DNA from: Thermoplasmata archaeon
GTDB lineage: Archaea > Thermoplasmatota > Thermoplasmata > Lutacidiplasmatales > UBA184
Direction: 5' to 3'
NCBI GenBank assembly: GCA_013044425.1
Contig: JABEUK010000149.1
Location: forward strand, 1-9,599
Length of the DNA stretch: 9,599 bases
Each line of letters begins with the position of its first letter. Within the stretch, counting starts at the first letter, position 1. Under the pieces are notes generated by a model. The model searched no databases and was not told the origin of the DNA. It saw only the letters and a program-made list of their open reading frames with translations. A program made the position numbers and the translations under genes. Positions 5,967-9,599 of the stretch are shown here, one piece after another.

Positions 5967-6955
5967 TGAAGACGGACTTTTCCGATGTTCCCGCCCGGGT
6001 CCTCCCGCTCTCGGCGCGCGCCCCGGGAAAGTGCATCCTCTTCGGAGAGCACGCCGTCGTGCGGGGCGCCCCGGAGCTCTTGCTCGCGATCGATCTCTCC
6101 ACGCAGATCCTCGTCCGGGAGGCCCCGAGCTTCACGTTGAATGCGGACCCCCTGGGGATGGAGCACAATCCGTACTTCCGCGCCGCGGTGGAGCACTGCT
6201 GGAAGAATTCGCGCCCCATCGCTGTCCGAGCGGTCTCCCGGATCCCGCGGGCGGCGGGCCTCGGTTCGTCGGCCGCGTTCGTGGCGGCGACCGTCGCGGC
6301 GCTCGGAGCGGCATCGGGAGGGATCTCCGCGGCCGAGCTCGCCCGACGCAGCTTCGCCGTGGAGCGAGCGGCCCAAGGGGTCGGCAGCCCCGGGGACACC
6401 TCCGCCTCCGTTGCGGGCGGCTACGTGACCATGAACGCAGGAACGGGGGCGACCCTATGGAGCCTGACCCAGGACGCTACGGAATGGACGGCCCGGCGCG
6501 CGCCGGACCCCGGCTGGACGTGGGTCGTCGCCTACACGGGCGTGCCGCGCTCGACCGCCGAGGCGGTGCGCGCGGTGAACCGGCGGCTCGACGAGCCCGG
6601 GGGCCGAGAACTCCTCGCCGAGTTCGTGCGCGTGGCAACGGAAGGGATCCACGCGCTCGGAGCGGAGGACCGAGCGGGGGTCGCTTCGCTCATGACCCAG
6701 AATCAGGAACTGCTCCGTCAGGTCGGGGTCTCGCACCCTCGCATCGAGGCCCTCCTCGAGGCGGCGGCTCCCGTCGCGGACGGCTCCAAGCTCACGGGGG
6801 CCGGCGCGGGTGGGTCGGTCGTGATCCTGCCGAAGCCGGGCCACGAGGTGGAGCTCCTCCGCCGGCTCGCTCGGGCGGGAGGCCTCGCCTTCGTGGTTCG
6901 TCCCGCGCTCCGAGGGGCCGAACTGATCGAGCCGGCGAATCCGCCGCCCACGTGA
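5963..6955 (+). CDS. mvk: Mevalonate kinase (GHMP family)
   Basis: This enzyme phosphorylates mevalonate with ATP in the isoprenoid route to archaeal membrane lipids. It has 330 residues. GHMP motif 1 is APGKCILFGEHAVVRG (20-35). Motif 2, the phosphate loop, is IPRAAGLGSSAA (94-105). The catalytic aspartate is D145 in QGVGSPGDTSAS, the archaeal variant with SPxDT rather than PSGxD. Motif 3 is KLTGAGAGGSVV (276-287). Thermoplasma-type mevalonate-3-kinases resemble the decarboxylase family instead and lack this GEHAVV opening, so a classical mevalonate kinase is favoured. The starts at 5963 and 5966 are both possible; 5963 overlaps the aTrm56 stop as ATGA. Last gene of the plus operon, converging on YchF after 16 bases. 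Confidence 0.9.
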   Translation: MMKTDFSDVPARVLPLSARAPGKCILFGEHAVVRGAPELLLAIDLSTQILVREAPSFTLNADPLGMEHNPYFRAAVEHCWKNSRPIAVRAVSRIPRAAGLGSSAAFVAATVAALGAASGGISAAELARRSFAVERAAQGVGSPGDTSASVAGGYVTMNAGTGATLWSLTQDATEWTARRAPDPGWTWVVAYTGVPRSTAEAVRAVNRRLDEPGGRELLAEFVRVATEGIHALGAEDRAGVASLMTQNQELLRQVGVSHPRIEALLEAAAPVADGSKLTGAGAGGSVVILPKPGHEVELLRRLARAGGLAFVVRPALRGAELIEPANPPPT

Positions 6956-6971
6956 GGCGACCGCGCACGGG

Positions 6972-8168
6972 TCACTTTCGGGCGACGATCCGCACGACGC
7001 TGTTCGGCTCCACCGGATGCTCCGCCGCCAGGGCCCGATGGGTCCGCGCGTCGATCGCCCGGATGAAGTTCTCCCCGAGATCGGTGTGCACGCGGTAGGC
7101 CATCGCTCGGGCCGTGGTGCCCGCGGGAAGCAAGAAGGCGTCCGGGAGGACCCGCCCCCGCGAGTCCGTCCAGTGGGTCTCGTCCTCGACCGGATAGACC
7201 ACGATCCGGTGGAGCCGCTCGAAGATCATCGACTCGAGGGCGGATTGGACCCCGGTCGATCCCCAACGCTTCATCGTCTCGGCGATCCCGTCCAACGCCT
7301 TGCGCTGGGCCGGTGAGAGGCGGTCCGGGTCGGTGAGAGTGAACGAGGGATCTCCGGGGCGGTAGCGGACGAGGCCCGCTCGAGCGGCGCGTCGCAGGGT
7401 CAGTTCCTGATCGGCCGAGGTCGCGATCACGGGAACGGGATGGACCTCTTCCGCCAGCCGATCGCGCTGGGCCGGCACGGCCCGGTCGCACTTGTTCGCC
7501 ACCACCTCTCGGGGTTTCGCGACCCGGAGCAGCTCCCGCGCGAGCTCGGTGCGGTCCGCGGCCGTCCACTTGGACGGGTGCTCACGATCGATCGGGACCA
7601 CGCGTAGGGCGGAAGAGATCGCGGCCGGGGTGATCGACAGTCCCGCGAGGCGCTGGGCGAGGAACTCCTCCGTCTTGAGTCCCTCCATCTCGATGTGGCG
7701 AGCCTGCCGCCCGAACTCCCTCGATAGGATCTCCGCGCACCAGGCGACCAGCTCCTCCTGGAGCCACGCCACCTCCTCGGCGGGGTCGTGATGCCCACTG
7801 TTGTCGATCACCCCTTCGGCGTCGGTCGAGCCGGAAAGGTCGACCACCTGCAGGAACCCGTCCGCGGCTCGGAGATCGTCCAAGAACCGGTGACCGAGTC
7901 CGCGCCCCTCGTGCGCCCCGGGAACCAGCCCGGGCACGTCGACCATGTTGATGGGGATCCACCGGGTCCCGTCGACGCACTTCGCGTTGCCGGGGGTGCA
8001 CGGCGTACCCTTCTCGGTATGCGGACACGGGGACCGGACCGCCGCGACCCCCCGGTTGGGCGCGATGGTCGTGAACGGGAACGGAGCCATCGGGACGTCG
8101 AGCAGCGTGAGCGCGTTGAAGAACGTCGACTTGCCGACGTTCGGTTGACCTACGACCCCGACCTCCAT
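6972..8168 (-). CDS. ychF: Obg/YchF-family P-loop NTPase with C-terminal TGS domain (archaeal type)
   Basis: This is a translation-associated NTPase of the YchF/Obg branch. Over its 398 residues: G1 GQPNVGKST (7-15), G2 threonines at 33-34 (FPFTTIAPNRG), G3 DVPGLVPGAHEGRGLGHRFL (77-96), G4 NKCD (225-228), G5 TSA (250-252), and a TGS domain at about 323-396 (VVYPVEDETHW, then GTTARAMAYRVHTDLGENFI). Unlike bacterial YchF, which has NxxE and prefers ATP, the G4 motif here is NKxD, as usual in archaeal members, so GTP use is likely. Three cysteines (C48, C57, C64) lie in the insert between G2 and G3. The ATG at 8168 puts the P-loop at the very N-terminus, with AGGA seven bases upstream. It lies 21 bases after the adenosyltransferase stop and is last in its operon. 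Confidence 0.93.
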   Translation of the reverse strand: MEVGVVGQPNVGKSTFFNALTLLDVPMAPFPFTTIAPNRGVAAVRSPCPHTEKGTPCTPGNAKCVDGTRWIPINMVDVPGLVPGAHEGRGLGHRFLDDLRAADGFLQVVDLSGSTDAEGVIDNSGHHDPAEEVAWLQEELVAWCAEILSREFGRQARHIEMEGLKTEEFLAQRLAGLSITPAAISSALRVVPIDREHPSKWTAADRTELARELLRVAKPREVVANKCDRAVPAQRDRLAEEVHPVPVIATSADQELTLRRAARAGLVRYRPGDPSFTLTDPDRLSPAQRKALDGIAETMKRWGSTGVQSALESMIFERLHRIVVYPVEDETHWTDSRGRVLPDAFLLPAGTTARAMAYRVHTDLGENFIRAIDARTHRALAAEHPVEPNSVVRIVARK

Positions 8169-8189
8169 CGGATCGTCCTACCGCCGTCG

Positions 8190-8750
8190 CTACGCCGAGT
8201 AATCCGGCGGGATCTCGGAGACGCCGAGCGCGCGGTTCGCGCTCAGCGCGAGGGCAAAGAGCAGGTCGCCGAGGCGGTTCGACCATTGGAGCAGCTCGTC
8301 AGATTGAGGCTCGCTTCGGTGAAGGCGCCAGAGCTCGCGTTCCGCGCGGCGCGCGAGGGCCCGGGCCCAGTGCAGGTAGGCCGCCGCCGACGAACCCGTC
8401 GGGAGCACGAACGTGCGCAGCGACTGGACGGCGTCGGAGTACCGATCGATGTCCGCTTCGAGCCGGCGAACGTGGCGTGCTTCGATTCGGCCCGCCGGCG
8501 GAGCCTTACCCGAAGGCGTAGCAAGCTCGCTCTCCGCGAGGAAGAGCTCGTGCTCGAGGCGTCGAAGGAGCGTTCGGACTTCGGACAGGGCGTCCGGAAG
8601 CGAGCTCTCCACTACGCCGAGGCACGCGGCGAGCTCGTCGAAGCTGCCGTAGGCCTCGATCCGGAAGGAGTCCTTCGCTACGCGTGTCCCGCCGACGAGA
8701 GCGGTCTCGCCGCGATCCCCGGTGCGAGTGTAGAGCCGCGTATCGCTCGT
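8190..8750 (-). CDS. PduO-type cob(I)alamin adenosyltransferase; start codon not canonical
   Basis: This enzyme transfers adenosyl from ATP to cob(I)alamin, making coenzyme B12. Read from 8750 it has 186 residues, the usual size. The ATP-binding N-terminus is clear: RLYTRTGDRGETALVGG (5-21), RVAKDSFRIEAYGSFDELAA (23-42). The C-terminal half has LHWARALARRAERELWRLHR and the family motif NRLGDLLFALA. The only canonical start after the upstream stop at 8826-8828 is GTG at 8612, which would delete the first 46 conserved residues including the ATP loop, so it cannot be the real start. The frame from 8825 down to 8613 has no ATG, GTG or TTG. The position where relatives would have Met is ACG (8748-8750). 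Either ACG or a CTG (8763-8765) starts it, or it is joined to the overlapping zinc-ribbon frame by a -1 shift, or the assembly has a base error. The chosen 5' end is a homology guess. Confidence 0.85.
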   Translation of the reverse strand, partial: TSDTRLYTRTGDRGETALVGGTRVAKDSFRIEAYGSFDELAACLGVVESSLPDALSEVRTLLRRLEHELFLAESELATPSGKAPPAGRIEARHVRRLEADIDRYSDAVQSLRTFVLPTGSSAAAYLHWARALARRAERELWRLHRSEPQSDELLQWSNRLGDLLFALALSANRALGVSEIPPDYSA

Positions 8751-8905
8751 GCCTCCGGTCGCCAGGGCAGCTCGTCGAGCGGGGAGCTGAGCCCGTGTAC
8801 CGGGCAGTATGAGATTCGGAGAACCTCATTATGCTTGGCGTCCTGACGGCACAGTCGGCAGATGAATCCACTTCGTTCGCTCCAGGCGATTCCCAACGGT
8901 TCCAT
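8678..8905 (-). CDS. Small zinc-ribbon protein, unknown function
   Basis: The frame encodes 75 residues starting MEPLGIAWSERSGFICRLC. It contains one zinc knuckle of the form C16-x2-C19-x14-C34-x2-H37, which is the reason to consider it real. The segment up to about residue 50 (SSPLDELPW) looks protein-like. The last 25 residues lie across the conserved start of the adenosyltransferase in another frame and look like low-quality read-through. The ATG at 8905 has AGGGTG eight bases upstream and follows the RHH gene by 25 bases. It may be a separate protein or the N-terminal part of a zinc-ribbon/adenosyltransferase fusion split by one base. I do not recognise a family. Confidence 0.5.
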   Translation of the reverse strand: MEPLGIAWSERSGFICRLCRQDAKHNEVLRISYCPVHGLSSPLDELPWRPEARAIRGSTLAPGIAARPLSSAGHA

Positions 8906-8930
8906 GGTTGCAACACCCTGTTTTCGAGAC

Positions 8931-9326
8931 CTAGCGCCCGAGGAGGCCCCGACCCTCGCGATCTGCCCGCCGCCGGCTCTCACGGCGTGCCGCCTCGTTC
9001 CGCGCGTGCGCGCGGAGTTGGACGACGCGTTCGTGGGTTCGCCCGAGCTCTGCAATGCCGAGGGTCACGAGCGTGTCGATCGCGCTCTCGGGGCTTTTCA
9101 GAACTCCATCTTCGACGAGCGCCTCGACCTCGGCCTGCAGGGTGGCAGGTAGTTCGAAGGCGAATTCTCGCGGCTCCGTCGACTCGCGGACGAGCGCGCG
9201 GACCGCTTCGGAGCGGTTCGCAAGCTCACGCGATCGGCGGAAGTTTTCGAGCAGCGTCTCCTCTTCCTCGGTGAGACGCACGCCAAGGAATCGGGACGCC
9301 TTCGTCGGGGGCCGGTCAGTTCGCAC
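8931..9326 (-). CDS. Tandem ribbon-helix-helix DNA-binding regulator
   Basis: With a GTG start at 9326 the protein has 131 residues. Residues 12-47 form a ribbon-helix-helix (RFLGVRLTEEEETLLENFRR, then NRSEAVRALV). Residues 55-94 look like a second one (FAFELPATLQAEVEALVEDG, then SPESAIDTLVTLGIAEL). The rest is a basic, probably helical or coiled tail. An RHH unit normally works as a dimer, so a tandem chain may fold as an internal pseudo-dimer. The GTG is 27 bases from the centre of the TATA box, which predicts a leaderless message; the upstream TTG at 9338 would fall before the expected transcription start. It is first in the operon RHH, zinc ribbon, adenosyltransferase, YchF. Half-sites around its promoter suggest autoregulation. 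Its ligand, if any, is unknown. Confidence 0.82.
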   Translation of the reverse strand: MRTDRPPTKASRFLGVRLTEEEETLLENFRRSRELANRSEAVRALVRESTEPREFAFELPATLQAEVEALVEDGVLKSPESAIDTLVTLGIAELGRTHERVVQLRAHARNEAARRESRRRADREGRGLLGR

Positions 9327-9329
9327 AGT

Positions 9330-9346
9330 GTTTAACAAGATTAAAC
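9330..9346. promoter_or_regulatory. Probable operator A: GTTTAA inverted repeat at the RHH transcription start
   Basis: A perfect 6-bp inverted repeat, GTTTAA-CAAGA-TTAAAC, lies between the TATA box and the GTG start codon. Half-site starts are 11 bases apart, about one helical turn. A protein bound here would block transcription start. Confidence 0.5.
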
Positions 9347-9347
9347 G

Positions 9348-9359
9348 ACTATATAAAAA
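9348..9359 (-). promoter_or_regulatory. TATA box of the RHH-adenosyltransferase-YchF operon
   Basis: The minus strand reads TTTTTATATAGT, a textbook archaeal TATA box. It is nearly symmetrical, so some transcription in the plus direction is conceivable, but no convincing gene follows there. Confidence 0.75.
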
Positions 9360-9361
9360 TT

Positions 9362-9380
9362 GTTTGATTTCTGTTTAACA
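9362..9380. promoter_or_regulatory. Probable operator B: paired GTTTGA/GTTTAA half-sites upstream of the TATA box
   Basis: GTTTGA at 9362-9367 and GTTTAACA at 9373-9380 start 11 bases apart. The eight-base GTTTAACA also occurs at 9330-9337, in operator A. Here the two half-sites point the same way, unlike operator A. Confidence 0.4.
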
Positions 9381-9599
9381 TCGGGCCCGAGCAGCGAAGC
9401 TAGAGCCCGGCGGGCGCCGCGCGCGACCGTGGGCTGTCGCGAGTTCGTAGGCTGGAGCGAATGCCTTCGGAGGAGCGAGGCTCGATCGTCCGCGTCCCGC
9501 GTTCATCGACGAGCGAGATCGTGCTGGGGGGTGCCGTCTGCGGGAACGGATCGTGTGGGCGACGGGATTATGGAAGGTCGCCCCGCCGGCGGCTCGAGA
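9381..9599. other. Right-edge region without an identifiable gene
   Basis: Several frames are open on both strands, as expected in GC-rich DNA, but none reads like a conserved protein. The best is a plus-strand frame starting ATG at 9461 (MPSEERGSIVRVPRSS onward) and running off the edge; it has GGAG only three bases before the ATG and an Arg/Ser-rich composition. A perfect palindrome TCGGGCCCGA occupies 9381-9390. Confidence 0.3.

Noticed and set aside
8700..8828. Programmed -1 frameshift site joining the zinc ribbon and adenosyltransferase
   Set aside because: No XXXYYYZ slippery heptamer is visible in the overlap, so a programmed shift has no direct sequence support; the fusion remains only one of several options.
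9461..9599. Plus-strand gene entering from the right edge
   Set aside because: Three frames are open in parallel, the ribosome-site spacing is poor and no conserved motif is present, so it is reported only as an unassigned region.
1..9599. CRISPR array, insertion sequence or phage genes
   Set aside because: No regularly spaced direct repeats, transposase motifs or terminal repeats were seen; the window is core archaeal genes with one small toxin-antitoxin cassette.

Overview
The window is GC-rich archaeal chromosome. The marker set is archaeal: L1, L10/P0 and stalk P1, L44e, S27e, aIF2-alpha, Nop10, aTrm56, an archaeal-type mevalonate kinase and an archaeal YchF-type GTPase. Several operons have TATA boxes 25-30 bases before the first codon and no leader. 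The gene mix and the split ribosomal operons suggest a high-GC Thermoplasmatota lineage. That placement is inferred from general impression, not from a tree.

Layout. (1) Bases 1-2458, minus strand: L1, L10 and P1 (the large-subunit stalk operon, without L11), followed 89 bases later by the 5' half of purF, which runs off the left edge. A TATA box precedes L1, and a strong hairpin sits just before the purF start codon. (2) Bases 2670-3216, minus strand: a small toxin-antitoxin pair (RelE/ParE-like toxin, antitoxin first) with its own TATA box, placed between two divergent ribosomal operons. (3) Bases 3458-6955, plus strand: a tightly packed seven-gene operon: L44e, S27e, aIF2-alpha, Nop10, a double winged-helix protein, aTrm56 and mevalonate kinase. 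One TATA box lies in front, and neighbouring genes are close or overlapping. It joins translation, tRNA/rRNA modification and the first phosphorylation of isoprenoid lipid synthesis. (4) Bases 6972-9326, minus strand: a tandem ribbon-helix-helix regulator, a small zinc-ribbon protein, a PduO-type cob(I)alamin adenosyltransferase and YchF. The regulator's promoter carries regularly spaced GTTTAA half-sites on both sides of its TATA box. (5) Bases 9381-9599: no gene that I can support.

The most unusual points are these. The adenosyltransferase gene has no ATG/GTG/TTG anywhere near its conserved N-terminus, which lies inside the overlapping zinc-ribbon frame. The RHH promoter looks like an autoregulated operator. 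L10/P0 lacks the acidic C-terminal tail that P1 retains. A stem of 12 pairs sits at the purF start. A double winged-helix protein of unknown role is embedded in a translation operon. I see no CRISPR array, insertion sequence, rRNA or tRNA.
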